From Methanobacteriota archaeon (lineage in GTDB: Archaea; Halobacteriota; Methanomicrobia; Methanomicrobiales; Methanoculleaceae), in contig JASUSO010000013.1 of NCBI GenBank assembly GCA_030446015.1, positions 1 through 42,166 of the forward strand: a stretch of DNA of 42,166 nt. The letters run 5' to 3'. The notes below the pieces were generated by a model. It saw only the letters and a list, made by a program, of their open reading frames with translations. It ran no database searches and was not told the DNA's origin. This document shows, one piece after another, positions 16,243 to 25,295 of this stretch (position 1 is its first letter; every line of letters begins with the position of its first letter). Made by a program: the position numbers and the translations under genes.

Positions 16243-17526
16243 TCACTTCTCAACGTCGATCCCCGAGATGTACGCCACGCCGAGTTTGGCCCTCCTGACC
16301 CGGGTGCTCTCTTTGAGGTGACGCATATCGACGAACTCGCCCTCGGTCACGATCCGTTCGATCTGCCGGGTGAGGTCGAGCGCGGCGTCCCACGGCACCC
16401 CCTGGAAGATGACGCCGTGGTTGTGGAGTTGGATCTGCCCCTCTCCTGCATGAGTCGGATCGATGAGGGCCGCGATCTGCTCGTCGTTGCAGGAGGAGCA
16501 GTCGATCCCGAACCCGAATCCGACCATCGTGTCGCCGTGGTATTTCGGTTCGTCGTCCACCGCAAACCACTCCGTTACGTTCTCTTCCGCATTGATGGCA
16601 AGGCCGTTCGCCGGAGCGGACGTGGCGATGGGGGATTTTTTCACCCCGGTGCTACGGACCCCGTCGACGACCGCCCAGATGGCGAGAGCAATGATCCCGG
16701 AGGAGTCGCGCCCACGCTCCCGGGCAAGGCGAAAGATCGCGGCGTAGAGTTCCGAGAGTGCGATGCCGCCTCTCTCACCTGCATCGACGGTGATGACCTC
16801 GTGAAACGGCCCCTCGAGGGCGACGTTGTACCCGGTGTAGACGTAGAGGTCGCCGGTGTCTTTCACCGGCGTGAAGAAGTCCGGGATCCCGTTCCCGTCC
16901 GTCGGCAGCCATACCACCGAGCCGTGCAGGGTGATCATCTCTCCGAGGAGCGGGAGCGTATCCGCCACACCTGCCCCGAGCGCGCCGAGCCCGAGCGAAT
17001 ACCGGAGTGACGAGAACGGTATCGCCCGGATATCCTCTTCCGTCAGGCGGGCGTGCAGCACCTTCTCAAGGCTGCCGGTGACCTTCAGCGTGGCTTCTTT
17101 CGACGAGGCCCGTTCTATGGTGTAGGAGACTCCGTCCCTGACAACCGGCGTCCGGGCAAGTCCGTCGATGACCGAGAGGCTGTCCTGCGGTCTCCTGCAG
17201 GCGTCGACAGCCTCCTCCACCCCAGAGTAGATGGAGAATATGGATGTCACCCCGGCCATATCGAGGACGCTCTTTGGGTACTCCTGTATCCCGGCAAGGG
17301 CGAGGATGCCGTTCCTCTCCTTCAACTGTTTCTTCGCGGCGATAAGGACCCGGATGCCCGCGCTGCTCAGGTAACTCAGCCCTGAGAGGTCGAAGACGGC
17401 CGAGCGGTCGTCGTCCTGCAGCGCCGCCGCCCAGGCTTCGGAGAGTTGTCCCGCGCCGTAGCCGTCAAGCCTTCCAGAGATCGTAATTGTCAGAATCCCG
17501 TTTCTTCTCCCGGTCTGCAGATCCAT
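16243..17526 (-). CDS. STAS-domain protein with a large unassigned C-terminal region
   Basis: A 427-aa protein. Residues 1-110 form a STAS domain like anti-sigma-factor antagonists: GILTITISGRLDGYGAGQL, then FDLSGLSYLSSAGIRVL with the serines (S54/S55) at the position phosphorylated in SpoIIAA-type proteins. Residues 120-427 form a separate region with no family I recognise; it has WLPTDGNGIPDFFTPV, an HEVITVDAGERGG stretch and a late FGIDCSSCNDEQ. Archaea have no sigma factors, so partner switching would involve other targets. It converges with the HEAT gene across an 80-nt gap, so the neighbour is not in its operon. Cytoplasmic by absence of membrane segments. Confidence 0.75.
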   Translation of the reverse strand: MDLQTGRRNGILTITISGRLDGYGAGQLSEAWAAALQDDDRSAVFDLSGLSYLSSAGIRVLIAAKKQLKERNGILALAGIQEYPKSVLDMAGVTSIFSIYSGVEEAVDACRRPQDSLSVIDGLARTPVVRDGVSYTIERASSKEATLKVTGSLEKVLHARLTEEDIRAIPFSSLRYSLGLGALGAGVADTLPLLGEMITLHGSVVWLPTDGNGIPDFFTPVKDTGDLYVYTGYNVALEGPFHEVITVDAGERGGIALSELYAAIFRLARERGRDSSGIIALAIWAVVDGVRSTGVKKSPIATSAPANGLAINAEENVTEWFAVDDEPKYHGDTMVGFGFGIDCSSCNDEQIAALIDPTHAGEGQIQLHNHGVIFQGVPWDAALDLTRQIERIVTEGEFVDMRHLKESTRVRRAKLGVAYISGIDVEK

Positions 17527-17608
17527 GTGTATCCGGTACAGGTATCGGGTTGCCGGCGGTTAATTTTTTTTAAATTCACCGCATTCCGTCGTCTGCCGCC
17601 GGTTCCGG

Positions 17609-18136
17609 CTACCGCCGAACACGGTATCCGGCCGCCGTGAGGATATCGATGACGGCGTCGTCCCATTCCGTGCCGGAGAGCCCGTTCAGCGTAGGCTGCA
17701 CCTGCTCCCAGAGCCGGCGGAGTTCGTCGGTGTCCGGGACGAACGTTCTCCGGTGCATCACGCGCCCGACCCGTCTGCCACAGGAATCGAGGATGAGGAG
17801 ACGCCAGCAGCAGTAATCGCGGCAGATCTCGGGGCGTGTTCGGTGGACAGTGCACCATGCCTTTCCCTTCCCCTTGAATGCCGCGTTCTCATAGGACTGG
17901 GCAGGAGAGACCCGGGGGGCCTCGAACCTCAGGAAGGGGCATGCGTCCGGCAGTTCCGCAATGCTGCTTGCATCCATAAAGAGCGCGATCTTGTCCAGGT
18001 CGACCCGTACCTCTTTTACGTCCCCGCTGTAGCCGTTGCGGACGACGAAGGTGTGGTCGCCGCGCTCTTCGATGACCGCGTGGACGGTCCCCATGTTGCT
18101 GCAGCAGCTGCCGCACTGGCAGCACCTACACGCCAT
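17609..18136 (-). CDS. YkgJ-family cysteine-cluster protein
   Basis: A 175-aa protein starting at MACRCCQCGSCC (ATG 18136; the ATG at 18157 would add seven residues). The family signature of YkgJ-like zinc/iron-chelating proteins is present: the N-terminal cysteine cluster, a central CPFLRF and CTVHRTRPEICRDYCCW. These bind a metal ion or an iron-sulfur cluster; no reaction is known for the archaeal members. It is 82 nt downstream in space from the STAS gene start on the same strand, and a tRNA-Leu gene lies upstream, so it may be transcribed with neither. The short charged C-terminus (DILTAAGYRVRR) is ordinary. Confidence 0.85.
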   Translation of the reverse strand: MACRCCQCGSCCSNMGTVHAVIEERGDHTFVVRNGYSGDVKEVRVDLDKIALFMDASSIAELPDACPFLRFEAPRVSPAQSYENAAFKGKGKAWCTVHRTRPEICRDYCCWRLLILDSCGRRVGRVMHRRTFVPDTDELRRLWEQVQPTLNGLSGTEWDDAVIDILTAAGYRVRR

Positions 18137-18284
18137 GGCGGCCGCCTCGCCGGGCACCTGGCGGATGGTGTACGGACATGCTCGTTACTCGATCGTACTT
18201 GCCGCAACGATGAAATATCTGCCGGAGAACCGCCGGGAGAATCGAAGAACCTGGAAGCAGAGGAAGTATAACTCAAAAGTCGGA

Positions 18285-18369
18285 TGCGAGGGGTGAGATT
18301 TGAACTCACGAACTCCTACGAGACTAGGCCCTCAACCTAGCGCCTTTGGCCTGGCTTGGCAACCCTCGC
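18285..18369 (-). tRNA. tRNA-Leu, anticodon GAG
   Basis: An 85-nt gene on the minus strand. The acceptor stem pairs GCGAGGG (5' end at 18369) with CCCTCGC; the discriminator A is at 18285. The anticodon stem CTAGG/CCTAG encloses the loop TTGAGGG with anticodon GAG. A long variable arm (about TCTCGTAGGA) and the T arm GTGAGTTCAAATCTCAC complete a class II leucine tRNA. CCA is not encoded (the next bases are TCC G). No intron. A TATA-like CCTATTTTATG on the minus strand near 18397-18407 is suitably upstream. Confidence 0.95.
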
Positions 18370-18517
18370 TCTGCTCTCTATATACAACGCGCTGCAACAT
18401 AAAATAGGTTGTTCTGCCGGAACCCCGGCTCCCGCGGGCGTGGGGCGGGGAGCCGTTTATCGGGCGGCTCCCTCTCGCGATACCTGTACCCCAGCGCCCC
18501 GGAACCGCCTTCGATGT

Positions 18518-18526
18518 GTATTTATG
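18518..18526 (+). promoter_or_regulatory. TATA box of the ACT-domain gene
   Basis: GTATTTATG is centred 27 nt upstream of the ATG at 18549, the spacing expected for a leaderless archaeal transcript. This spacing also supports 18549 over the upstream ATG at 18516 as the start. Confidence 0.5.
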
Positions 18527-18548
18527 CGCCCGGATCCAACGATCCCGC

Positions 18549-19052
18549 ATGTGGACTGACATCTCACGGGAGTTTGCCGATTCGCCGTCCCAGGGCAGAG
18601 TAGTCCGATTCTTGCTGGAGAATGGCTTCGGCATCAACGAAGAGGGGCGCATCGTCTGCAACGGCGTCGAGATCCCCGCAACGCACATCGGCAGGGCGAT
18701 CGAGACCGACCGGAGAGTCGTCGACGCCACCGCCCGCCGCATCCTTGAGAACCCCGAACTGCGCGAGATCTTCCTCCGGATGCGGGCCGCCCCCGACCTC
18801 ACCCGGGTCGCCGAGGCCCTTGGCCTCTCGGTCATCACGCTCTACCCAAAGGACGCGCAGCAGAAAGGAATCGTCGGCGCGGCGGTCGAGGTCCTCGTCC
18901 GGCACAACCTCTCCATCCGCCAGATCTTCGTCACCGACCCCTACCTCGCGGAGGAGCCGAAACTCGTGATGATCGTCGACGAGCCGCGGATCCCGGCGTC
19001 GGTCTACGAAGAGATGCGGGCTCTCCCGCAGGTGAGCCGGCTGGTCATCTGA
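18549..19052 (+). CDS. ACT-domain regulator of amino-acid metabolism (COG2150-like)
   Basis: A 167-aa protein. Residues 1-90 contain a helix-turn-helix-like segment (FADSPSQGRVVRFLLENGF and VDATARRILENPELREIF). Residues about 95-165 form an ACT fold (GLSVITLYPKDAQQKGIVGAAVEVLVRHNLSIRQIFVTDPYLAEEPKLVMIVDE). This arrangement matches the predicted archaeal regulators of COG2150, thought to sense an amino acid through the ACT domain; the ligand is not known. The start is at 18549 because a TATA box sits 27 nt upstream, excluding the longer frame. The 3' end overlaps the convergent HD gene by 8 nt. Confidence 0.85.
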   Translation: MWTDISREFADSPSQGRVVRFLLENGFGINEEGRIVCNGVEIPATHIGRAIETDRRVVDATARRILENPELREIFLRMRAAPDLTRVAEALGLSVITLYPKDAQQKGIVGAAVEVLVRHNLSIRQIFVTDPYLAEEPKLVMIVDEPRIPASVYEEMRALPQVSRLVI

Positions 19053-19530
19053 AGAGTTCCATCTCCTGTGCGAGCCTGCAAATCCGCTTCCTCTGCCGTC
19101 GCGGCAGATCGATTGCGTGCAGCATCCGCTCTTCGAGCGCGATGGCGCGGGTCCCCTTCACCAGGTTGTCCGCGTGGGCGACGATCTTCTCTTCGAGCGT
19201 GCGGGGCATGCAGTCGCGCGGGACGAGGCGGAGCAGCGATGCCTCGTCGGCCGTCAGCCCGGCCCCGATGTGGCGCTCGACGATGGCGGCGACCGCCTCG
19301 TCGAGACCGAACGACCGGCAGATCTCGCCGCCCACCTCGGCGTGATGGAGGTCGTGCGTCACGCCCCGGCCGATGTCGTGCAGGAGGGCGCCGGTCGCGA
19401 CCAGGTCGCGGTCGACCAGGGGGTCGGAGGCGTAGGTGAGCGCAAGGTCGCGCACCGCCCGGCAGTGTACGATGACCCCGTCTGAGCAGCCTGCCCGCCT
19501 GAGAAGATCGATGCAGTCGTCTTCACGCAC
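19045..19530 (-). CDS. HD-domain hydrolase
   Basis: A 161-aa HD-superfamily phosphohydrolase. Metal ligands appear as HCRAV (H22), LLHDIGRG (H51, D52) and HHAEVGG, followed by an ERHIGAG stretch and a late VAHADNLV aspartate. The TIGR00295-type archaeal HD proteins have this length and order. The substrate is unknown; the family cleaves phosphate from nucleotides or RNA ends. Its start overlaps the end of the TFE gene by 8 nt, so it is probably made from the TFE transcript. Its end overlaps the convergent ACT-regulator gene by 8 nt. Confidence 0.87.
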   Translation of the reverse strand: MREDDCIDLLRRAGCSDGVIVHCRAVRDLALTYASDPLVDRDLVATGALLHDIGRGVTHDLHHAEVGGEICRSFGLDEAVAAIVERHIGAGLTADEASLLRLVPRDCMPRTLEEKIVAHADNLVKGTRAIALEERMLHAIDLPRRQRKRICRLAQEMELFR

Positions 19531-20044
19531 TCCCGAGACTCTCCTTGATCCTCTCGATCCTCTTCCTGAGAGCGGCGGCGAGGAGTTCGTTGTCGAAGTG
19601 TTCGAGCATCTCCTCGCAGTTCGGGCACTCGAAGTTCCAGTTCGCCGCGTCCGTGAAGGTGTAGACGACGCTGCAGTTCTTGCACATGTAAAAGTCGTTC
19701 TTCTCCTCGTAGGCGAGCCTGGCGTCGAGGTGTTCGAGCACGTCCCTGACCTGTTCCTCGATGACGTCGTAGATGCGGTCGAGGCGGAGGTGCCAGAGGT
19801 AGGTGAGCCAGCCGGTCTCGGTGTTCTTCAACCGCCGGTACTCGGCCAGGCGCTGTTCGTAGAGGGTGTACAGGGTGTGGCGGACGGTGTTGAGGTTGAC
19901 CCCCGTCATCTCGGCAAGTTCCTCGTCACTGTGCTCTCCCTCTTCGGGGAACCGCCGGAGCAGTTCGATCCCCTCCTCCCCGATCATGCGCAGAATATAA
20001 GCGTTGATTGCCGGATCGTCCAACAGTTCAGTGACGGATACCAT
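19523..20044 (-). CDS. tfe: Transcription factor E, alpha subunit
   Basis: A 173-aa archaeal TFE. The N-terminal winged helix ([34 protein letters not shown]) is followed by a helical linker and a C-terminal zinc ribbon with CKNC (near residue 118) and CPNC. TFE aids promoter opening by the archaeal RNA polymerase, like the TFIIE alpha subunit. I chose ATG at 20044, which has GGAGAG 8 nt upstream, over TTG at 20050. It heads a two-gene unit with the HD hydrolase. A good TATA box (GTATATATA) lies about 40 nt upstream of the start. Confidence 0.94.
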   Translation of the reverse strand: MVSVTELLDDPAINAYILRMIGEEGIELLRRFPEEGEHSDEELAEMTGVNLNTVRHTLYTLYEQRLAEYRRLKNTETGWLTYLWHLRLDRIYDVIEEQVRDVLEHLDARLAYEEKNDFYMCKNCSVVYTFTDAANWNFECPNCEEMLEHFDNELLAAALRKRIERIKESLGSA

Positions 20045-20081
20045 GCTCAAATCTCTCCTGTAACTGGATAAACGTATAAGA

Positions 20082-20090
20082 GTATATATA
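20082..20090 (-). promoter_or_regulatory. TATA box of the tfe gene
   Basis: A run of TATATATAC on the minus strand centred about 42 nt upstream of the tfe ATG at 20044, placing the predicted transcript start about 15 nt before it. The GGAGAG ribosome-binding motif lies between. Confidence 0.5.
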
Positions 20091-20161
20091 CCGCATCGAT
20101 GCCTACCATACTCTGCTCTTAACCTTTAATTCACTTTTCCCGCCCCGAGGGAGAGGGTTCA

Positions 20162-21232
20162 TCACCCGATCAGCTTTCGGACGGCCGCGGTGTTCCTCTC
20201 GAGGTCGGCATACGCCTCTTCTTCCGTCGCGCCGCAGCCGTAGACGCTCACGACGGCGTGCCCCTCCTCGAACTCGGTCCCGGGCCAGGGGATATCGGCG
20301 ACGCGGGGCGCAAGGCTCGATAGATCGGCGTCGAGCCGCATATCCCGCTCGGCAAAGAGGATCCGCCGGACCGCGACCCGCCGCGGTGCGGGCACCGCTG
20401 CCGGGATCACCCCGCGGCAGGCGTTCATGTGCATGGCAAAGACGCTCTTTTGGGTCGCCATCTCGACGGTGTCGAGCGTTGCCTGGAACCGGGGGTTGAT
20501 CTCGATCGCCCAGGGCTTCTCCCCCGCCATGAAATCGATCCCGACCGAGCCCACGCACCCGCTTGCGGCGGCGATCCGCTCCGCCACCGCGGTCATCTCC
20601 CCGGCAAGGGGGTGGGAGAACGGGGTGAGCGACCCGGCAAACCCGTGTGCGCTCTCCCCCTCGCCCCGAAGGATCTGCCGGTTGACCGCGATCGCCCGCG
20701 CACGCCGGCCGTCCGCGACGCAGGAGACGCTTGATGGGATGCCGTCAACGAGGGCCTGCGCGATGTAGGGCACGTCCGGCCAGGCCTCCTCCCACCGGCG
20801 GAGTTCTTCCTCAGCCTGCACGATTGCGTTCCTCCACCCGCCCGCTCCCCGGCGCGGCTTGACCATCGCCGGATAGCTCCCGGCGGCGAGGGGCGGGACC
20901 GGGATGTCCAACTCCTCGAAGAACCGCTGGATCTCCAGTTTGTCGAGGAACCGATCCACCTTCGCGGGTGGCGTGCCGCAGAGCGGGATCGTCGTCCCGA
21001 CGGCTTCGGCGCCCGACGCGACGACCAGGGCATCGACCGGATGGCGGATGGCGAATTCGGCGATCTTCTCCGGGAGTTCGTCGAGTTCGTCGAACGCGAT
21101 ACAGTCCTCCGTGTACCAACGGAGATCCTGGTCGCAGAAGTGGTCGACGGCGTAGACCGTATAGCCGGCCCGGCGGGCCGACTGCGCCACGTGCCGCGTG
21201 GCGAACCCCGCAACCAGGACCCGGCCCTTCAC
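20162..21232 (-). CDS. ATP-grasp ligase (COG2232-like)
   Basis: A 356-aa ATP-grasp enzyme. The N-terminal Rossmann-like part starts [23 protein letters not shown]; the ATP-grasp lysine and glycine-rich region appears as [13 protein letters not shown], and the metal site as [21 protein letters not shown]. These are the signatures of archaeal COG2232 proteins, predicted carboligases related to biotin carboxylase; the substrate is unknown. The start overlaps the end of the tRNA methyltransferase gene by 4 nt, so translation is coupled. A TFE gene follows after a promoter-containing gap of 117 nt. Confidence 0.85.
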   Translation of the reverse strand: MKGRVLVAGFATRHVAQSARRAGYTVYAVDHFCDQDLRWYTEDCIAFDELDELPEKIAEFAIRHPVDALVVASGAEAVGTTIPLCGTPPAKVDRFLDKLEIQRFFEELDIPVPPLAAGSYPAMVKPRRGAGGWRNAIVQAEEELRRWEEAWPDVPYIAQALVDGIPSSVSCVADGRRARAIAVNRQILRGEGESAHGFAGSLTPFSHPLAGEMTAVAERIAAASGCVGSVGIDFMAGEKPWAIEINPRFQATLDTVEMATQKSVFAMHMNACRGVIPAAVPAPRRVAVRRILFAERDMRLDADLSSLAPRVADIPWPGTEFEEGHAVVSVYGCGATEEEAYADLERNTAAVRKLIG

Positions 21233-21753
21233 CGCTCCACCGTCTTCTTGCCCGCTTTTGCCGGCTCGATCCGGATCTTCGCGTCCGGGTACTCCCGGTT
21301 GAGTTCCTTCCCCTCGAAGAGGTGGTCGAGGAAGAGGGCGAGGCTCGATATCTCCGAGTGGGGCTGGGTGGTCACCGAGACGTTGTAGTCGGCGAGCCCG
21401 TAGATCTCGCCCGGCACCTTCTCCGCCCCGACCACGACGAGCACCCGTTCATCGCTCCGGATCTCGTCGATGACGTCGGTCATCCGGAGCCCGTACATCG
21501 TGAGGTGGACGACCTTGCCGCCGGCGGCCTTCCAGTCCTGGATGCACCGACGCCACTTGACGTCGTTCTCGATGAAGAAGTCTCCCCCCCATCGGTCCGC
21601 CACGTCCGTTATGCTCGCGGCGACGCCGGGGTCGTCTGCGGCGAGGTACATCCCCCGGGCGCCGAGCGCCCGCGCCGCGAGCCCGACGTGGGTCGTCACC
21701 CTTTGATCGCGTTCTGGCCGGTGGCCTATCCGGAGCACGGCTACTTCGGGCAT
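21229..21753 (-). CDS. trm56: tRNA (cytidine(56)-2'-O)-methyltransferase, aTrm56
   Basis: A 174-aa SPOUT-class RNA methyltransferase that adds a 2'-O-methyl group to C56 in the T loop of archaeal tRNA. The N-terminal [18 protein letters not shown] and the knot-forming [40 protein letters not shown] are characteristic. The start is ATG at 21753; the frame reads open to 21840, but the added 29 residues run through the upstream gene. It lies 5 nt after the winged-helix gene and overlaps the ATP-grasp gene by 4 nt, so the three form an operon. Confidence 0.93.
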   Translation of the reverse strand: MPEVAVLRIGHRPERDQRVTTHVGLAARALGARGMYLAADDPGVAASITDVADRWGGDFFIENDVKWRRCIQDWKAAGGKVVHLTMYGLRMTDVIDEIRSDERVLVVVGAEKVPGEIYGLADYNVSVTTQPHSEISSLALFLDHLFEGKELNREYPDAKIRIEPAKAGKKTVER

Positions 21754-21758
21754 GCCGC

Positions 21759-22040
21759 TCACTCCCCCCTCCTCTTCGCCCGGACAACCCCGTTCTCGAT
21801 GACGAACGGCAGGTCGTCCATGGCATGGCGGCACTGGCACGCGACCAGGGATTCCTGGATGGAGAGAAGGCGCACCGTCTCCCCCGTCTTTCTGATAAGA
21901 AGGTAGTGTTCAAGACGTTCGAGCGATGCCGTCACCGCATCGGGCTCAATTCCGGTGGCTGCTACCAGGTCATCGACCGTGATGCCGCCGGTTTCGGGAA
22001 TCCGGTGATATATGGCCCAGTCCAGATCTTCCTCACGCAC
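21759..22040 (-). CDS. Winged-helix protein upstream of trm56
   Basis: A 93-aa protein from GTG at 22040. [43 protein letters not shown] is a typical winged helix, followed by a CQCRH motif near residue 70. The frame is open further upstream (to 22232), but that would cross the promoter: a TATA-like AACTATAT on the minus strand lies about 30 nt before 22040. No ribosome-binding motif is visible, so the transcript is probably leaderless. Its direct coupling to trm56 in this lineage suggests a conserved operon; the target of the winged helix is unknown. Confidence 0.7.
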   Translation of the reverse strand: MREEDLDWAIYHRIPETGGITVDDLVAATGIEPDAVTASLERLEHYLLIRKTGETVRLLSIQESLVACQCRHAMDDLPFVIENGVVRAKRRGE

Positions 22041-22153
22041 ACCTATTCTTTTTTCCGGGGAGACCGATATAGTTATTGCACCGTTCCGGCTCTGCCGGCC
22101 GCTATCGGCGCAGTTTGCCGGTGCGAGAGATTGGATGTAGGTGAGAACCGGGT

Positions 22154-22546
22154 ATGGTCGATTACACGGAACTTGCGGAACTTGCCGAGAACCTCTTCGA
22201 GGCAAGCGACGACGACGACGAGCTCCTCGCAAAGATACTGGACACGCTCGATGAAGAGACCAAAAGAGCGCTGCTCTCCTCCGACCTCCTCAATGCCTAT
22301 CAGGTCTTTTACTACTTCTTCCGGGAGACGCCGGACGAGTTGACGATGGAGCGGCTGCAGCTCCACGCGGCGTCGGACCTCGCACGCGGGCTCGTCATCG
22401 ACGAGGTCGACCTCTACGACGTGGTCTTTCTGATGGAAGGGGGGGAGCCTGTCGTCCTCCTCACCGACGGGGAGAAGGCCCTCGCACGGTTCAGCGGCAC
22501 GGGGTCATACGGAGAGCTTGCCCGCTACATCGAGGAGGACCTTTAG
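22154..22546 (+). CDS. Hypothetical protein, acidic, 130 aa
   Basis: A 130-aa protein from ATG at 22154 (GTGAG 12 nt upstream). The first half is acidic and helical (ELAELAENLFEASDDDDELLAKILDTL). The second half is beta-rich with LTDGEKALARFSGTGSYGELARYIEEDL. I recognise no family. Codon use and base composition match its neighbours. It is the only plus-strand gene between two minus-strand operons, divergent from the winged-helix gene, and its 3' end overlaps that of UPF0280 by 4 nt. Confidence 0.6.
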   Translation: MVDYTELAELAENLFEASDDDDELLAKILDTLDEETKRALLSSDLLNAYQVFYYFFRETPDELTMERLQLHAASDLARGLVIDEVDLYDVVFLMEGGEPVVLLTDGEKALARFSGTGSYGELARYIEEDL

Positions 22547-23259
22547 ATCGGTTGCTTCCCGCAGGTGATCAGCCGCTCGTCCACCCGTGCCCGCACGATC
22601 GGCGGGAGTTCTCCCCACCGGATCACCGCCTCATCGATGACGGCAAGCACGCCGAGGATGCCCGTCCCGGAAAGGGTGTCGAGGACGGAGGTGTCGTCGA
22701 CCGTGATCCGGTTGCAGATCGCCGTCGCCCAGGCGTCCGCGGCGGCGACGTCGTGGGAGACTACCGTCACGGCGTCGGCGATGCCGAAGCTGATCGACGG
22801 CCCCACCGTCGCCGACGAGGTGCAGATGCCGAGGATCTCCTCGGTGGGAGGAACCCGGAACGCGAAGCGCCCGCTCAGCGGTGAGGCGCCCGCGTAGATG
22901 CCGATCGTCACCTCGCGGTCGCTCACGAGTGCGATATCCCCGCCGTTATCGACGAGGCCGAAGGCTGCGCCGGCCCCGACCATCGCCTCCACCCCGGCCC
23001 GGGCTATGGCGCCCGCCACCGCCGCCATCGGCCCGACCCCGGCCGCTGCGGCCGCCCGGGCCATACTCGCCGGGACTCGCGCAGGGTTTTTTGGGGTATA
23101 CGGCTCGAGCGTTGCCGAAAAATAGGGGTCGCCGGCGATCTGCCGCTCGACCTCCTGCCGGGCGGCCAGGATGCCGGACTTCGCCGCCTCGATATGGCGG
23201 GGATCGTCGGCGAGGATCGTCGTGATCGTCTGCCGGAACTCGAAGTGCTCCCGGATCAT
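22543..23259 (-). CDS. UPF0280 protein (COG2122), homocysteine-biosynthesis associated
   Basis: A 238-aa protein starting at ATG 23259; the frame is open to 23409, but that part lies inside the ferredoxin gene. It belongs to UPF0280/COG2122, related to ApbE flavin transferases, with GAGAAFGLVDNGGDIAL and the SATVGPSISFGIADAVTVVSHD motif. Genetic work on Methanosarcina, as I recall, links this family to homocysteine formation together with COG1900 and the NIL-ferredoxin. Its start overlaps the ferredoxin stop by 4 nt, and the three genes form one operon, which agrees with that role. Biochemical function is not established. Confidence 0.88.
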   Translation of the reverse strand: MIREHFEFRQTITTILADDPRHIEAAKSGILAARQEVERQIAGDPYFSATLEPYTPKNPARVPASMARAAAAAGVGPMAAVAGAIARAGVEAMVGAGAAFGLVDNGGDIALVSDREVTIGIYAGASPLSGRFAFRVPPTEEILGICTSSATVGPSISFGIADAVTVVSHDVAAADAWATAICNRITVDDTSVLDTLSGTGILGVLAVIDEAVIRWGELPPIVRARVDERLITCGKQPI

Positions 23260-23654
23260 CCCTGCTGCGAGAGGGCGCCGTGCGGGCACGCCCGGATGCA
23301 CTTGCCGCAGAGGACGCAGCGTTCGGCGTTCACGCAGAGCCGCCACTCCGCATCGAAGGAGAAGACCTCCTGGGGGCAGATGCTGATGCACGCCCCGCAG
23401 TCGACGCACTCCTCCTCGTCGCGGACGACGGCGTTCTCCATCACGCGGACGTTGACCCCCGCCTCCTCAAGACGCCGCCGGATCAGGTCGGCATCCCCGT
23501 CAGGGACGTCGATCAGCACCTCTCCGGCCATCGAGTCGATGTTGGCCTTCTCGACGTTGATGAGAACGCCGGTCTCCTTCACCACCCGCGCAATCACCGG
23601 TTCTCTTCCCGGGTCGTCTCGCCCTTTCCGGGAGAACGTCAGCAGGAGTTTCAT
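23256..23654 (-). CDS. NIL-domain ferredoxin, homocysteine biosynthesis partner
   Basis: A 132-aa protein from ATG 23654. Residues 1-75 form a NIL domain (KLLLTFSRKGRDDP, IARVVKETGVLINVEKANID). Two 4Fe-4S motifs follow: CVDCGACISICP and CVLCGKCIRACP. This matches the ferredoxin partner of the COG1900 protein in methanogens, which is thought to supply electrons for sulfur transfer onto aspartate semialdehyde. It overlaps the COG1900 stop by 4 nt and the UPF0280 start by 4 nt. Another methionine three residues upstream (23663) is less favourable than the coupled one. Confidence 0.92.
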   Translation of the reverse strand: MKLLLTFSRKGRDDPGREPVIARVVKETGVLINVEKANIDSMAGEVLIDVPDGDADLIRRRLEEAGVNVRVMENAVVRDEEECVDCGACISICPQEVFSFDAEWRLCVNAERCVLCGKCIRACPHGALSQQG

Positions 23655-25159
23655 CGCCGCCACCTCCCGCCGAAGAGTTTTCCGAGATCGATCGCCGAGA
23701 GGATGCCGACCACCCGGTTCGTCGCGTCCACCACGGGAAGGGCGCTGATGTTGTTCTGCTCCAGTTTCTGGGCGGCGACGTCCACCGGTTCGTCGGGCGT
23801 CGTCTTGATCACGTTCCGGGTCATGATGTCCTTCACCTGGCAGAGCCTGCCGTCCGTCACCACTGCCTTTGAGACATCGTAGGTGGTGATGATCCCGACC
23901 AGCGTACCGTTGCCGTCGAGGACCGGGAGGTGATTCGTCTCGCCTTTGAGGAGCCGTTTCGCCGCCACCCGGATCTCCTCGTCCTCCGTGATGCTGATCA
24001 CCTGCCGGTTCATGATCTCGCGGACGCGGGGGGTGACGGCGGTCTCCCGCATCGGCCTCACGCGTTTTGCCGGGTCGATCCGGCGGGTGGGGAGCGCGAG
24101 TTCCATCTTCCCCTGCTCGATCCAGGTCTTCAGTTCCTGCGCCACCGCCCGGGCCCCCCGGTAACTGGAGAGCGACGACGTCCGGACGGTCTCACCGTTG
24201 ATCTCGACCGAACCGCTCTTCAAGTCGGCATAGCTGACCCTCGCAAGCGCCGGCCGGTCGCGCCGGGGCGTGCCGTAATCGATGATGTTGGTCATGAGGT
24301 CCTCGTCCCGCACCGCGGTGCTCCGGACGATCTCTGTATCGAGGACCGGTATGGGCACGCCGATGCCGATATACATCGTCACGCCGTAGCCGTTCATCAC
24401 CGCCGCACGCAGGAACTCCTGGCGCATCTGCTTCATGTCGCCGGTCACCATCAGCGTCCCGAACCCGCTGCCCGCCGAGTGCTGGGTCCCCTCGCCGACG
24501 ATCATCCCCTCCGCACCGGCAAGGAAGATCGGGACGCCGCTCCCGATGACCCGGAACCTGGGGTCGTTTGCGAGCGGCGAGAGGGTCCCCGCGCCGGAGT
24601 AGGAGACGTTGCCGCACCGCGGGAGGAGCGTGCCCATGTAGGTGTTGAGCGTCCGGTCGGTGGTGTTCGTCGCTGCGTTGTAGCACTGGTAGGAGTTCCT
24701 CGGGTTGACCATGATCGCCTGGTTCATGTCCTCGAGCAGCAGCTCGGTCGTGATGCTCCGGCGCGGGTAGCAGTCGGTCCCGTGGGAGGTCGCCCGCAGT
24801 TCGACGGTGCCCCCCGCGACGAGTTCCTCGAGGACATGGGCGCCGCCGTAGAGGCGGTCTTCGGACTCGGCCGTCTGGGTCGCCCCCAGATAGGCGTCGA
24901 CCGCGGCGATTCCTGCGTAGGCTTCCACGTCGTTGAGCCAGACGCGCTCCATCCGGATGGGGGGGTCGGCATGCCCGAAGTTGAAGAAGGCACCGGAAGA
25001 GCACATTGCCCCGAACGTCCCGGTCGTGACGACGTCGACCTCCGCCAGTGCCCCTTCCTCTCCCAGTTCGTCGACGATGCCCGGCATCTCCTCGGCGGTG
25101 ACCACTCGTGCACTACCGTCGCGTATCCGGGCATTGATGAGGTCGAGGGACTTTTCCAT
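23651..25159 (-). CDS. L-aspartate semialdehyde sulfurtransferase (COG1900) with two CBS domains
   Basis: A 502-aa protein of the COG1900/DUF39 family, the proposed methanogen enzyme that introduces sulfide into aspartate semialdehyde to make homocysteine. Residues 1-370 are the catalytic part, with conserved cysteines C53 (GAMCSSGAFF) and C130 (HGTDCYPRR) that fit the two functional cysteines described for the family, as I recall. Residues about 383-500 hold two CBS domains (REIMNRQVISIT and KDIMTRNVIKTTPDE), likely binding an adenosyl regulator. It heads the operon with the NIL-ferredoxin and UPF0280. A TATA-like element (ACCTATAAG) is about 30 nt upstream of the ATG. Confidence 0.93.
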   Translation of the reverse strand: MEKSLDLINARIRDGSARVVTAEEMPGIVDELGEEGALAEVDVVTTGTFGAMCSSGAFFNFGHADPPIRMERVWLNDVEAYAGIAAVDAYLGATQTAESEDRLYGGAHVLEELVAGGTVELRATSHGTDCYPRRSITTELLLEDMNQAIMVNPRNSYQCYNAATNTTDRTLNTYMGTLLPRCGNVSYSGAGTLSPLANDPRFRVIGSGVPIFLAGAEGMIVGEGTQHSAGSGFGTLMVTGDMKQMRQEFLRAAVMNGYGVTMYIGIGVPIPVLDTEIVRSTAVRDEDLMTNIIDYGTPRRDRPALARVSYADLKSGSVEINGETVRTSSLSSYRGARAVAQELKTWIEQGKMELALPTRRIDPAKRVRPMRETAVTPRVREIMNRQVISITEDEEIRVAAKRLLKGETNHLPVLDGNGTLVGIITTYDVSKAVVTDGRLCQVKDIMTRNVIKTTPDEPVDVAAQKLEQNNISALPVVDATNRVVGILSAIDLGKLFGGRWRR

Positions 25160-25295
25160 GAACGTATATTCATTTTGGAATACTTATAGGTGTTGATTAT
25201 TACTTTTGGTAATATTCTGCAGGATCTGAGCCATACAGGCAGAGTGATAGCCCTGGAAGATTTGTATCTCTCGAAAAAAGTGGGGTTTTTTGGGT

